Shown here: piece by piece, positions 48,011 through 61,800 of the stretch | Position numbering within the stretch: position 1 is the first letter of the stretch | How the letters are laid out: every line of letters begins with the position of its first letter | Source of the DNA: Monilinia fructicola | Taxonomy: Eukaryota; Ascomycota; Leotiomycetes; Helotiales; Sclerotiniaceae | Direction: 5' to 3' | Assembly: GCA_008692225.1 (NCBI GenBank) | Contig: VICG01000005.1 | Coordinates: forward strand, 963,001-1,027,000 | DNA length: 64,000 nucleotides | Notes under the pieces: model-generated | Databases searched by the model: none | Told to the model about the DNA's origin: nothing | Seen by the model: the letters and a program-made list of their open reading frames with translations, nothing else | Position numbers and translations under genes: made by a program

Positions 48011-48345
48011 ATACGACACGTCTTGAAATTGGGAATGCACTGGAATAACGGAAAGGGATCATGGCATTGGGAAGGAAAGGAAAGGGTGACGTTCGGATGG
48101 GGTATTCCGTTTCGTCTATGTATTATCTCGACTCAGAATCGATTCTCTTTATGACTTTATGATTTATTCGTCATCAATCCGCGCTGTAATTGTCAGAATT
48201 ATGAATGAAACATCTCTTTCCTGGAACTCCATGTTGTGCTACAATTGATTATTTCCAAATGAAATGAATGTTTGGGCTCCCTCATACATTTTCTAGTGGT
48301 AGTGGTAGTGCTAGTGGTAGTGATAATAGTAGCATTAGCATTAGC

Positions 48346-48403
<58 letters not shown>

Positions 48404-49778
48404 ATAATAATAAACAAACCCCACCACAACCTCACCTTCACTCCATCCACCACTCAACACACATCACCCCTCCTCTATAATCTCCCAAGCCACCCCGCCT
48501 CCCACATACGACCATAGACTGAAGAGAATTGGGCATCCCGTCCGCTCTGCCATACACAAGCTTCAGATCGGTAGATTAGTAGTTGGGTGGGTGACCACCA
48601 GCGAATCCCTACTGTTGTATGTGGATTGTTGTTTTGTTTTGGGGGGAGAGGAGGGATGGCGGGGAAGGTAGCGGGGATTCCTCGCATTGTTTTTGTTGTT
48701 TCTTTTGTGTGGGTGGGAAGGAGGATATGAAGGGACTGCGGGACTGTGGGACCCCGAGGGAAGGAGCGATGGGCGGGTTTCCCTAGGCGAATCCCCCTCC
48801 TTTCTTTGGTGGGGGGGTTGGATCGGGTACGCGGAGCACCGCTGATAAGGTTGTGTAGGTGGGATGGGTTGAGATGGGTTGAGATGGGATGAGTCAATTA
48901 AGATGGGATTGTTCCATATGAAAATGTGAAGTGCGAAAGAATCTTTGGTGCACTCTTTCTGCACTGAAAGATTTTTGCTTCTTCGCATGTGGATACGTTA
49001 TGTGGTCACATTTTTCATTTGCTTCTTGACTCTGATGTGATAAGAGACAGTAATCATGACTATGTATGGCTGTTTCTGACTAACTAAATGGTTCCTCCAA
49101 GTTTAAATAGTCGATGGGTAAGATAATGTAATGTAATATAATAGTCGTCGTATGATAAGGTGTGTGATGATGTCCAGCAGGTCCATTTTCCCTTTTCCCC
49201 GTCTTTCTTGCACAGGATAAATTTCATCCTCCTCCTGATGCACTACCCCTGACCACAACTAAATGTGCAAAGGCAACTATACAAATGTCTCCCCTTTGCT
49301 CGTTCTTGAATAACAGAGATGAGAATCCTGTTATCCACTTGTTCTTCCTCTATTCGCCATGTCCAGCCCTATCCTTTCCCTCTGTGATGGTATCATTGAA
49401 AAGTATGCATGCCACCACCACCAAATCCCAAAAAAGTACCATCCATGTGTGTATGTAGTAAGTATAATGTAATGTAATCCCAAGACGCCCATGATATACG
49501 ACATTATTCTCCGTGATATCTATGTATCCATCATACCGTTATCCATCCTCCCCATAACAAAATGGATCGGTGATAATATCAGAAACCATGGATCCGATGT
49601 AATTCTAGGTGTACCATAGCTCCTAGCCCAGCCCCCAGCCCCCCAGCCCCCCAGCTCCTAGCACCAAAGCTAAATATCAATCCAAAAAATAATCAACATA
49701 AATAACAACGCAAAGTTCAAACAAGAACCCATTCACTTCCCCTTTTGATAAATTTGTCCAAAAGTAACGAGATATCGG
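48011..49778. other. Intergenic region
   Basis: About 1.8 kb between convergent 3' ends. It holds an AGT trinucleotide array and G-rich and T-rich stretches that give spurious poly-Thr, poly-Ser and poly-Val frames. No gene is supported. Confidence 0.65.
48344..48402. repeat. AGT trinucleotide microsatellite
   Basis: About 20 uninterrupted copies of AGT preceded by imperfect AGTGGT units from about 48294. All six frames read as homopolymeric amino acids; none is a gene. Confidence 0.95.
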
Positions 49779-52700
49779 TCAACACAAAACGACAAATATA
49801 AAACCCGAAGAACTCGGCTGCATGACGAGTGCAAAGTTCAAGACCGACTTGAGTCTTATCAGCATGGCGAAGACCGGGGTCTTCAACTTGACGCGCAATT
49901 TGGTCTAGTAATTTCGTTAGTTATTGCATGTAATTGGAGAGTGATAAGGCTAAATACCAATGGCTTGTGTGCAGCGTCGAATAGTCTCGCTAGAGCACTC
50001 ATGTAGTTTGCATTTGGTCCAGAAAATTGCACTTGACTAATGTCTCTTTTGGCGAATCGAGATCTCGGTGCAGAAGTCATTGGCAGCGTGCCCATGGTCA
50101 AACCTTCCTTCGGCATGTCAGGAGAGGTGACCTTATTTGAGTAATTGTTGGAAAGACCCATAGCGGAATTCTTTGAGCGCAAACGTCTCCACGAGAAAGA
50201 AGAGGCCTTGCTGGATACACTCCCGGATTTCGAATTCATATTCGCAAAGTCCATATTTTCACCCATAGTTGCATCTTTTGAACATCCCGTTCGAGCCATG
50301 TACACCGACCTCACTGCCCAACTTCTTACTAAGTGTGATCTGGACCTGCTCCAAAATTCCTTCTAGGGATTGCATTTCTTCCAAAACAGCGTCTGCATCG
50401 CAAGTATCAACTTGACCGAGCTTCATCAAAGCCGCCGTAAAGAAAGTCGCAATTGGCAATTTTGTCTTCAACTCCTTTGATCTTAACACCCTTGACACGC
50501 CATACATCTCGGGGTATGAATAATTTGGTGGAAAGATAGCCACCTCTGGGATGCGCAATAGTCTGATATAGAGCGCGCATGAGCCAGAACGGGCGGAGGA
50601 GATATTCTGTTGGGCAGGGCTCTAGGGGAATTGGGGCACCTGCGTTCATGGGATTGGGTGAGCCAGGGCTATCCGGAGAGTGAAGATCACTATTGAAAAG
50701 ATAGAGGCCGCCAGTAGGCGCACCGTTCATCCTTTCTTTAAATGCCGCCGCTATTGGTGTTGGCAGGGTGGGCATAGCGGGAACTCTCCCCATTGGCATT
50801 GTTTACTTGAGCCGTTGATGGTGTGGGTGGCATGAGATCACCAAATTCATCCATGTTAGAAACTGACAAATGATGACTTCGAGTGTTCTTCAGACTCGAC
50901 GATGAAAAGTTCTTTCGCAACCCCGCTCTCGAGTGTGAGCGATTTGGCGATACTGATCGAGGTATATGATTGGAATTTTCACTACTATCATTCGTGAGTG
51001 TCTGGGTAAGAAAGGCTGTCGGAGGTGAATTGTGATCTGTGGGAACAGGTGGACGCATGCTTATCGAACTCGGTCTCTGTTGTGGTAAGCCGGCAGTTTT
51101 GGGATATGCATTGCCATTAGGAATCTGTGGTGGCGGCATGGATGGCGGCAAAGTTAAGGGGGCGTTTTGAACTTCAATCAATCTTGATGAAGTCTCAATC
51201 TTTAATTGCTTAGCATTCTGCCCAGATAGTCTTCTGCTTCGCACGCTTTGTGATGGACTACTATTCCTCGCTGGGCTCCCATCAAATGCTGGAGGCGGAG
51301 GTAACGCTTGTGTGGGAGGCGGGTGAAGTGGCTGAATTTGAGACTGCGATAAAGTGACAGGTGGTATCGTTGTGTCGGAGACAGTAGTAAGCGGGGGTAT
51401 TGAACCATTTGAGCTATGCCAAGTCCGACCAGAAAATGACCCACTAGAATCAGACTCTCGAGGCAATGCAGACTTTGACTGCAGCCCAAATTCGAAATCA
51501 TCCATCACATAACCTCTAGTCATTTCATCAAGCATCCTTTCTTCCTCTTCTGATTCATTTCCTTCATAATCATCATGCGGGTCAATATGTGGCTCTTGCG
51601 TTTGAAGGAAACAATCGTTTTCGCTCCCTCTCATGAGCATCCTCTATCGCAGCTTCTCGTTCATTCTGACGCACTCTTTCTTTAGCCAGCTCGACCTTTC
51701 GCCTAACGCTGGCCACAATCCTATCATCTTCATCATCGCTGTAGCCATAAGAACGAGGATCAGGATCTACAGGCTCAAAGCCATCATCATAAGCGGCTTC
51801 AACCGCTGCATCTAATGCTGCATCGAATTCGGCCTCGGTTGCCCCGCTGGAGGCACGAATATACTTCCTCCTTACATTCAGGGACGATGACCTAGAATGT
51901 ACAGATGAAGCAGCTGATCCACCGGATTCATCAATAGTATCTAACCACGACATGGATTCGTTACTCGGTACTCGTGCATGTCCTTTGGGAGGCTCTGGGG
52001 CCGCTAGATTTGATTTTGATTTCGGCGATTCGGAGGATATCTGTCTTCGATGAGTAGAGCCATGTGTCATTGGTGACGAGGGCCGTCTTGGGGACAGTGG
52101 AGGTGGCATGTACTGGCTGTCCATAGGTACGGCTAAGCTCGTCTCAATATTTCGTCCTTGAGATTGATTATATCTAGAAAAGTAATTTGATCGTTGGTCA
52201 GGGTAGCTCGCAGGCTGGATTTGTGGAGATTCAAGGGCCGAAGGTAGTAAAAGATTCACTTCGCAATGGCAATTGCCGATTCCTAGAATACGATCTATCA
52301 TTCTGAGTTTCGTTTGAATAAGAAGGTTCGTTGACTATCCTTGTCATGGTGGCCGTCTCTATAGTAGCAAGCTCATCTTCATCATCATCTTCTTCTAATT
52401 CTTCTTCATCGCTCATGGGGAACTCGCCCGATCTAAAGTCTGTGTCTTCGGGTCTAGCAGGGAGCGCCTTTTCATCACTTGACTCGGGAGTAATCTTTGC
52501 CAATTCATTTATGCGGCTGGTATAAGTGTTACGCTAAGGAGGTTAGTTCATAGTAAGCAATCAAACCCCCAACATGATACTCACAATTGCTTCTAGTTTG
52601 CGCCGATCCTCGTCCCCTGAGCTGCGGGCCATAACTTGCTGCAACAGACTACACGCCTCAGAATATGCCTGCATGGCCCCCTTCATAATTTTTGCGCATT

Positions 52701-53620
52701 GTCAAGTAATACTGCCGTATTCGCTTTCTGTAAAGCTTTGGACAGCATGGCTTTCTGTGAAGGCTGCTTAGAACTGCGTGAAGAGGTACTACTCTTTTCG
52801 GCCCTAGAACGATTTCTTGAGTGACCCCTCACTATACCCAATTCTTCTTCGGAAGGGCGATGACGTATCGCTGCTTCAGTCGAGAAGGCAGATATGGGCG
52901 AAGGACTAATACTGTGGTTTCCTGACCTTGAAGGCGATCGCCGTTGAGAGATGTCTCTGGCCTGGACCTTCAGTCTTCCCAAAATAATCAGGCACGGTTG
53001 AATGGACAGCGGCTGATAAGAATCCAGCCGTAGATGGGTCAGCGCACTTGCCAATGGTGATGGGAATGGCTTCCGGATTGTTGTGGAATTGGTAGAGTAA
53101 TTATCGGCGGAAGGGATGGTTGTAAAGGGGGTTCGTCAACCTGTCTGTCGGTCTTCTCCTCTGAGGACTATTATCAATTGACGGTCGACTTTTGTGTAGT
53201 TTTTCTCGGGGGTGATTGGCCAACAACATTCCCATGTAAACCGGATCCGCCGAAACTCAAACGCGAAATTGAGTTGGATCGACTGCGTATATGTCCTCCT
53301 GCACTCGAAGCTGTCGATTGACTCCACCGGTTGAAATTTCCCGCTGGTTCCTTGATACCACTTGTACTACTAGAGCGGCTATGCTGTTTCCTCGGCTGTC
53401 TTCGCGATTCTCCTATTGCTTCGTGAGATTCATTTTGAGAAGGGTGCGCAATCTGGCGGGAGTTCCCAAATGAGGGTTTTCGCTGAAGACGACTGGTAGG
53501 TGCATTCAAATTCGAATTGGGAGACGAATTGATGAATCGAGGATTTGATGCTGAAGAATTCGCAGGCAGTGGATATGGCAGACGATCCTCTGTTGTTGCA
53601 CTGTAAGATAGCGATGGCAT
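49779..53620 (-). CDS. MIT-domain protein, frame-broken many times
   Basis: The gene starts at 53620 (MPSLSYSATTEDRLPYP; an upstream ATG at 53671 is possible). A Ser/Arg/Pro-rich region leads to an MIT helical bundle near 52750-52500: KALQKANTAVLLDNAQ, YEGAMQAYSEACSLL, then RRKLEAI spliced over 52585-52539 to RNTYTSRINELAK. A long disordered acidic and Ser-rich middle follows. The conserved C-terminal half has RPFWLMRALYQTI, GGYLSTKLFIPRDVWRVKGV, KLGQVDTCDADAVLEEMQSL and a last exon (49904-49779) with ARQVEDPGLRHADKTQ. MIT domains bind ESCRT-III tails. At least eight single-base gains break it: 53127-53131, 52689-52693, 52677-52681, 52235-52237, 51607-51608, about 50785, 50439-50441 and 50276-50279. 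There is also an extra 4 bases near 53165-53181 and 2 near 49970. The stretch 53050-52960 has two plausible readings. Confidence 0.75.
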
Positions 53621-56600
53621 TGTCGGGGAATGGAAGTCGAGGGTCGAAATTGGTAGGTAAGTAAACTGCACTGTATCAAAAGTGGCTAGGATGCCTATCT
53701 AGGTTAGAGCTTGGCCTTAAATAGACTAGCTCGGTAAGATATCCGTTATGGTAAGTTCCCTCATCACCCCCTTGTATTTTCACTCACAGGTCTGGTGCAG
53801 TGGTGAGCCTTTTTTAGCTTTTCTGACTATGTGATTCTCTCTCAAGGAGGAAGAAGCTTAGAAGATCCTCTTTTTTTCAAAGTGTCTTCTTCCCTTTCAA
53901 ATCTTTCTTGAGTGAGGAACAAGAAGATGACAAATATTTATTTCCTCCCGTTTTGTCTTTCTCCGCGTTTGCACTCCTTTCCGTTCCTTTCCCCCCACCC
54001 CTTTATGAGAGCGGAAGATGAGCGAGATGTTTATTGAATCCAGTTGTGATATGATCACCGTTTATCGCTGTTGATTGAGTTGATCTGTAATGTCCGCGTG
54101 GTAGGTGCAGAGTGTGGGCGGCGAGGTCGCAATAAAAGTAAAATAAGTTTTTCCGGTACAGTGCTGGGAGTCCGGGTCTGGGACCAGAAAGTGCCACTTC
54201 TCCAATCGATAATTGTAGGGGCCAGTGAAGTGGAGTGGAGGTATTCGAAATTGTCTAATCGATCAATAAAACAATATTAACACAACTATTCCCAATTCTT
54301 TCCAATCCCACTCAATATGACAATGGCAGTTACGATGATCAACAAGCATCAGGGAAAAGAACGAAGAGAGGGAGACTTACTCAATGCTCTCTGTTGGGAG
54401 TCATTGTCTACCGGAATGATATCTCCAGAACCAACAAGTTATCTTACCACCACCAATTTTCGATTCGATTCTGGTTGTACAAGTTCGATGAGAGGTTCCA
54501 CGGGTTTCCAGTTGTGATTGGTACCAGTACCAGTGTGAAATCAATGACGACGTGCTCTTTGCTCTCGCAATCCTATCCTACACAGTTCCGGGGTATCTTA
54601 AATGGTGACAGTTTCCAGCGAGGTGTTGGGAAAGGCGAGAGATGATTCCTTAACATCAAGCCCACTTGACTTCCGCGTGCTTCTATTTGAGACAATGGGT
54701 ACAATATCGGCTATCTTTATGCATTTATTGTACGATATTGTTGGAGGGGTACGGCTTCGGGTTGGCGGCAGTAACATCAATCAAGGTAATGTGCGTAATA
54801 TTGGCATATATCATACATAGGTAATTGATCGAAGTGATAAAGGTCGTCATCAAAATATAAATCAGATTTCCATAATGATCTTGTTAATAAAATATGGGCA
54901 AGAAATGGGTATATGAATGAAGCCAACATCAGAGTCCGGAGCAGAATCAGAATCGGAATACATGAAACTAAAACCTAAAACTTTGACCTTGACCTTGAGC
55001 GAATAAACAAAGCTGAAAGGTCGGTCAAGAAGATCAGAGAGTTTGAGATGAAGCTGCAAGTGATCTGAATTCTATCACCATTCCAGCGGGTGCGTATTTT
55101 CGAATGGGGAATTAGTTTTGGATAAGGGAATGGATATACAAGTAGTACTGTACAATATGGGTGGTAGCAGCGTTTCTCGTCGTACCAAAAGATCTAAATA
55201 GACAGACTACTGTAATAGTGCAGGACAAGCCCGGGATGGCAATGGGCACGGCGCAAGGGTATATAGTATACACTCTTTTGGGTGGTTTGTGGAGGGGGTG
55301 GTTAGACACTTCTGGACTCTCGCCAACGATGATTTGATCATGAGCTGAGAAACTGGATAAACTGGGGCTCCCATCCCATTGCTTAAACGTGCAAAGGTGT
55401 GCACCGTGCAAGGTTATATAAACTGACAAGGAAGGAAAACATGTGAATTACAAGGATAAATCACCATCACCATGCGAATCAGGATTGTGAAAACAGAAAA
55501 GGTCTTGGAGGTCTTTAGAGAGAGGTTTCTGACTTCTTCAAACTACCCCTTTTCGAGAAGACATGCAGGAAGACGTTACCGCTACCAGCAATTCTCCAGC
55601 TTCGTCACACAAATTTCTGACTGGAATTACTCCATGAGTTCATCACTCTACGGAGTATCTCTGCAACTCTGGTTCATTGGATCATTCTTACCAAAAAGCT
55701 CGGGGGGGGGAGGAAAGCTTAAAAATTTCGGTCCATGTCTTGCCTGTACAACATCTATGTACTCCATAGAGGGGACAGACCATCAACCGAATAATATAAA
55801 TCGGCGGTAGTTTACGGCTGCAGGTTAATGTTATGTATGCTATACATGATTGTGCATCGATATATTTGCACAACGTTATTTTGTACAGCGATGCTACACA
55901 GTACTATGCTATATCATGAACTACTCCGTACATTTATTGTTGGACTCGAATCTCTCTTATCTTCATCCATTCATTTACTGTAGATGTCCGGATCCTGCAA
56001 TGATACTGCATCCATGGATATTCTAGCTACGCCCGATGCGGTAATGGCTTGATATGGTTTCAACTCTTACTGCCTACGAGGTAGTCTTCTTCAGACTAAG
56101 GGGTAAACGTACTGTACGGAGTAAACGGCTTGCTGATAGACGTTGAAATTCTCCGAAGTCTAAAATCATCTAAAATCATCCCACGCTGAGCTGAGAACCA
56201 AAAAACACACACACATATGTGTCTATCTCTATTTCTGTCTGTGTCTATGTTGTGTCTGTGTCTGTGTCTGTCTGTGTCTCTGCCTCTTTCTCACGCTCAC
56301 TAATAAGATCAACCACGGTTTCTAATTTCGTAGAAAGGATTTGCTTGCTTACACGTAAGGATATATCTTCAGGTACCTAGGTAGGTACCTTGATCCACTG
56401 CAAGTCTTATTCATGTCTAACGGGCAATTGGTTTCAAATGTAAACTTTCTCTGGGCGGCTGCATTGAAACGACGTAGGCGGAAGGAAACCTTTCCTCTAC
56501 GTAAGCGAAGCTACAATCAGAAGCAGATAAGATTGGTGCTGATACAGATTAATGTACTTGTACTAATAAGAAGTATCTTGGATTCTTGTTGATGCACTTT

Positions 56601-58814
56601 ATATTAAATGTCACCTTATATAAATCTCCCATCCTAGATCTCATTAAACAGGTACTGACTGACTGCAGCCACTGCACCCGCATTCGGCCGTTCACATCCG
56701 ATGCTTAACCATGCCGTTACTACGTTGGTTATTCGGTTCGACTCTACTTTGTTCTACTCCGAAGAGTTAGTTATATTGACCACAGGCCAGCTCTTTATGG
56801 TTATGAGGTTACTGGTAATCAGCACGTCTCGCGTCGGACCACCGGCAATCAAATAAGCACAAATCGTGGGAATGATACTATTTCGGATCTGTCATATGAC
56901 GATGGTAAGGTACACTTGTTAACAATGTAACAATGTAACCATCTATATTGAATACGTTATTGGAGAGGTAGCTTAGGAATTGGTCTGATCTAGAAGGATT
57001 GTGCAATCTTCTTACAACTTGCCCTTTCACTGTAGCTCGCCGAGTCATCGGTTCCATCAGGATTCTTATTTCTTGTCTAATTACCTAGTAGATACCTGAT
57101 CCAAGCACCCCCTTCCACGAAAAGCCAAAAGCCATCCATCGTTGATACCGTAATCGGGCTTTGTTATCGAGCGTCCATGAAATCTGTCTTGCGGAGGATA
57201 TCACTTGTTGATAAGAGTTTTATAAACACCTAACGTATGAGAAGCTAGAAGGCTTACCTAGTAGATACGAGAATCCAGTGGTGGTGATCCGACTCCTATT
57301 TGAAGCGCGACCTGCCATAGGGCGTTCCTTGTTCGATCCTTCGAAGGAAGATTTGTTCATCTGGGCATCAGAGCTATCGTAGAGTATTCCATTGATAAGC
57401 AGAGGATGTTCCAGGCTAGGTTTACATTACAATGGATACTTTCGATCTAACCAGGATTGTTGAACCTTACGAGCAATTACAGTTCCAATTCTTTACACAA
57501 GTACTTGTATGTATGATGTATCTGTGGCGCGATTGTCTGTTCTCCCGTTTCATCTTCCTCTCCCTCATCGGCAATCTTTCTAGCCGTTCGTTCGATTAGT
57601 TCGCAGCTAGATGGGTATCATCGCGGGAAGATGTCCAAGACCTCGGATGAGACTATTCTTGATACATTCATTGAGCCCCATGGCTTGCTACGAATGATCA
57701 AGCCGGTAGAACTATGGAGAGACAGATAAATGCTGGGCTTTGTTTTGATATCCAAGCTTTATTACTCGAGTATACTTGTAGATTTGTGGAGTTCTGTCCA
57801 CAACCTTGGAAGCATCTATTTATCTAACTTTGCCTAGGTAGCTACTTAGTATTTACTATTCACCATTCACCTACCGACTTGTATGTAAAGTAAGTATAGA
57901 GTAAGTACCTAGGTAAGTAGTATCGTGTAGTAAGTATGGTACCGATCTCGAGAGTCATCTTGCTAAGCTAAGCCTTATGGTACGGACTAGGTAGGTCTCT
58001 TCTATCCGGTAGCAAGGTCAAAATGTCAAAATGTCAAAATGTCACATGTCCTTCACTTGCCCAGGTAGGTATTTCATTCAGGACTAATCCGATTTGTTCA
58101 AGATCAAAAACCACAATCAAACACACTTTCCACCTGTTATGAAATCCATCGACACCAGATAAAGACGCGGCAAGTTGTTCGTAATTGCCCATGGAATATT
58201 TCATAATGTCATGCCCCTCGTCCCTCTCGTGCCCCTCATTCACGATAAGAGGAGAGATAAGAGAGAGTTTGTTTACTAATATTTACATTGTTTGATTGTT
58301 CATCACCGGTAGCTTCCAAGGTTAATGTTAACACCGTCTCCCATTCCCACGACGGAGCACAAACGCCGCGTCGACTTTTGATATATATGATTTACACCCA
58401 ATATGGAGTAAGATGTCACAGCGAAATGATTTATTGAGAAGAGCTATATTTCAGTAACCATTTTGGCATGATTGACGGGCTTTTTCAAGATTCGTAATAT
58501 ATTGCTTTTTTTTGGCCACTCCGTTGTTCAATCAATCATACATACTACATCTCTCACATTTTTTACACCCACCCACTGAAGATGGATGAACAAAATCAAG
58601 AGCGAGCGAAGAGCGAGGCGGCTTTAGAATTGCCATAGATGTATGTGGAACCCCATCCTCATCGCCCTTTTCACTAGTCGTGGTACCTGTAGAAGGAGAC
58701 TGCAATGACCTTACGCTCCTTGCCGGGGAATATGATCGATCATACGTTGCAACAAGCATCCAAGTGACGCAAAGAGTCTTCGTTTTTTTTGGCGACTGTA
58801 CAATACTAATAATG
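53621..58814. other. Long intergenic region
   Basis: About 5.2 kb with no recognisable gene; all frames are under 115 codons and none has family character. It includes the MIT-gene promoter, three TACGGAGTA motifs (55649, 55922 and 56115), two TACCTAGGTA palindromes (56374 and 57906) and a TGTGTCTG repeat near 56220-56280. A first exon of the oxoprolinase may lie near its right end. Confidence 0.5.
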
Positions 58815-58819
58815 ATCAC

Positions 58820-61800
58820 AGCGTGGTGGAACCTTCACGGACTGTGTGGGAAATCCAGGCACGGGAAGATGGAGGATGATGTGATCATCAAGCTTCTATC
58901 TGAGGATCTTCCAACTACGACGATGCCCCCTTTGGAAGGCATTAGGCGCTGATGTCCAAATTTCTCAACAAAGATATCCCCCGTGGAGAACCTTTAGATA
59001 CTTCCAAAATTGAATCAATTCGGATGGGAACCACAGTAGCTACAAACGCGTTACTGGAAAGAAAAGGCGAAAAGATTGCTATGGTGGTGACTAAGGGGTT
59101 CAAAGATTGCCTGGAAATTGGCAACCAGTCACGACCTAAGATTTTTGATCTGGCGATCAAAAAACTGACGTCTTGTACGAACATGTAGTGGAAATTGACG
59201 AGAGAGTTACCTTGAAGATTACGCCGAAGATCCGGAACGAAGTTCACCAAAATTAACCCAATGGAGCAGAGGATCAGGATTTGGTGCGGGGTTTATCTTC
59301 CGAAACTGTGCGCATATTGCAGCGTCCTGAGAGCAAACCATCCGGTCACAGCTGCAGGCGCTTTTTGACAAGGGAATCAAGAGCATAGCTGTTTGTTTGA
59401 TGCATGGCTACACTTCCCTAACCATGAGGCTTTGGTTGGTAAGATTGCCAAGGAGATTGGATTTGAGCACGTATCTCTTAGCCATGAACTCATGCCTATG
59501 ATCAAATTGGTTCAAGAGCCACATCAGCTTGTGCTGATGCATATTTGACACCAGCAATCAAAAAATATATCACGGATTTTCCAAAGGATTTGAGGGTGGT
59601 CTTGGAGCAGAAAGCGTGAAAATTGACAAGGGTACCAAGGGCGCACGATGCGAGTTTATGCAGAGTGATGGTGGCTTGGTAGATGTCGACAAATTCTCTG
59701 GTCTCAAAGCGATTCTGTCGGTCCCGCTGGTGGGGTTGTAGGATATGCACTCACTTCATATGATCCTGAGACCAAAATACCAGTTATTGGTTTTGATATG
59801 GGCGGCACATCCACTGATGTCTCCCGATATGGTTCCGGGAGATATGAACATGTATTTGAGACCACCACAGCTGGTGTGACCATTCAGTCTCCTCAACTCG
59901 ATATCAACACCGTGGCTGCAGGAGGTGGCTCACGATTATTCTTCAAGAACGGTCTATTCGTCGTTGGGCCAGAATCAGCGGGTGCACATCCTGGACCTGC
60001 ATGCTACCGTAAGGGAGGTCCAGTTGCAGTTACTGATGCAAACCTCTTCCTAGGTAGACTCATTCCCGATTTCTCCCAAAGATTTTTGGAAAGAATGAAG
60101 ATGAAGGCCTTGACGTCAAAGCGAGCGAGAAAGCTTCTTCAAGAATTAGCCGAACAAATCAACGAGGAAATGGGCAAGAATATGACAGCTGATGAGGGTC
60201 GCTTATGGATTTTTAACGGTTGCGAATGAGGCCATGACGCGACCTATTCGATCTTTAACGAAGCAAAGGGTCACGATACATCTAAGCACCGCTTGGCAAC
60301 CTTTTGGTGGTGCTGGTGGGCAACATGCAGTTGCAATTGCCGAGAGTTTGGGTATTCGTCAAATTCTTGTTCATCGATACTCGTCTGTACTCTCAGCATA
60401 CGGTATGGCTTTGGCTGATGTGGTGGATGAGAAACAGAGCCAGAGTCTAAAGTATGGACTGATGACGGAGAATCGCGCGATTATTTGAAGAAGAAAATTG
60501 AAGAACTCAAACAAAAGTCGACGGATGTGCTGAAGGAGCAAGGGTTTCACGATAACTCTATAGTACACGAAGAGTATCTAAACATGAGATACCGTGGAAC
60601 TGAATCTGCATTGATGGTTGTAAAGCCCGACAAGCAAGATGTAGAGGAATTCGGAGGCGATGAATGGCCTATGGTAAAGCTTTCGTTAAGCAGCATCAAC
60701 AAGAATTTGGCTTCACGTTACCGAATCGAGATATCATTGTGGATGATGTCCGAGTTCGTGGTATTGGAAAGAGTTTCAAGGGACTTGAAAAGACAGTCGA
60801 CCGGCAATTGAGAGAGATCAAGCCTAAAGATGTCGAGACTGGCAAGAAAGAGTACAAGAGATCTCAAGTGTATTTCGAAGGTGGCCGACAAGATACCCCT
60901 ATATACAAGCTGGAAGATCTTGATATTGGTGATCGAATCAAGGGTCCAGCAATTCTCGCGGATGGAACACAAACTATTGTAATCACCCCCAGCGCAACTG
61001 CATTGATAATCGAAACACATGTGGTGATTAATATTGGTGAACATGAAAGCAAAGACAAGTAAGTCTTGGACTAATGTTATATGGGAATACAGCATGATTG
61101 CTAACAAATTCCAGGTCATCGGTCAAAGACGAGACAGAATCAGTCGATCCTATTCATGCCTCAGTATCTTCGCTCATAGATTTATGGCCATCGCAGAGCA
61201 GATGGGCAGGGCTCTTCAGAAAACCAGCGTCAGTACGAATGTCAAAGAGAGACTTGATTATTCGTGCGCATTATTTGACTCTACCGTGGACTGGTAGCTA
61301 ATGCTCCGCATCTTCCAGTTCATCTTGGCTCAATGTCCACTTGTGTCAGACGACAGGCTGAAATATGGAAAGGCAAGCTGGTCAAAGAGATGTCATAGTT
61401 TCAAACCATCCTGAGTATGGAGGAACGCATCTTCCCGATATAACCGTCATCACTCCCGCTTTCAAACTGCTGGTGATAAGATTCTTTCTATATGTCGCCT
61501 CTAGAGCTCACCACGCTGACATTGGCGGTATTCTTCCTGGCAGTATGCCCCCTTATTCAAGAGAATTGTACCAAGAGGGAGCAGCGATCAAGTCTGAGAA
61601 ACTTGTTAGTGCAGGTCGCTTCAATGAGGAGAGAATAACGCAACTTCTCCTTGAAACCTGCACAATACCAAGGATGTAGCGGTACTCGATGCTTAGCAGA
61701 TAATATCTCAGATCTCAAAGCTCAAATCTCAAGCAATATGAAAGGTATCAATCTCATAAGTACTTTGATCGAGGAGTATGGCGAGGAAGTGGTGAACTTC

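Noticed and set aside
48199..48517. Poly-Thr, poly-Ser and poly-Val frames
   Set aside because: Translation of the AGT microsatellite in different frames.
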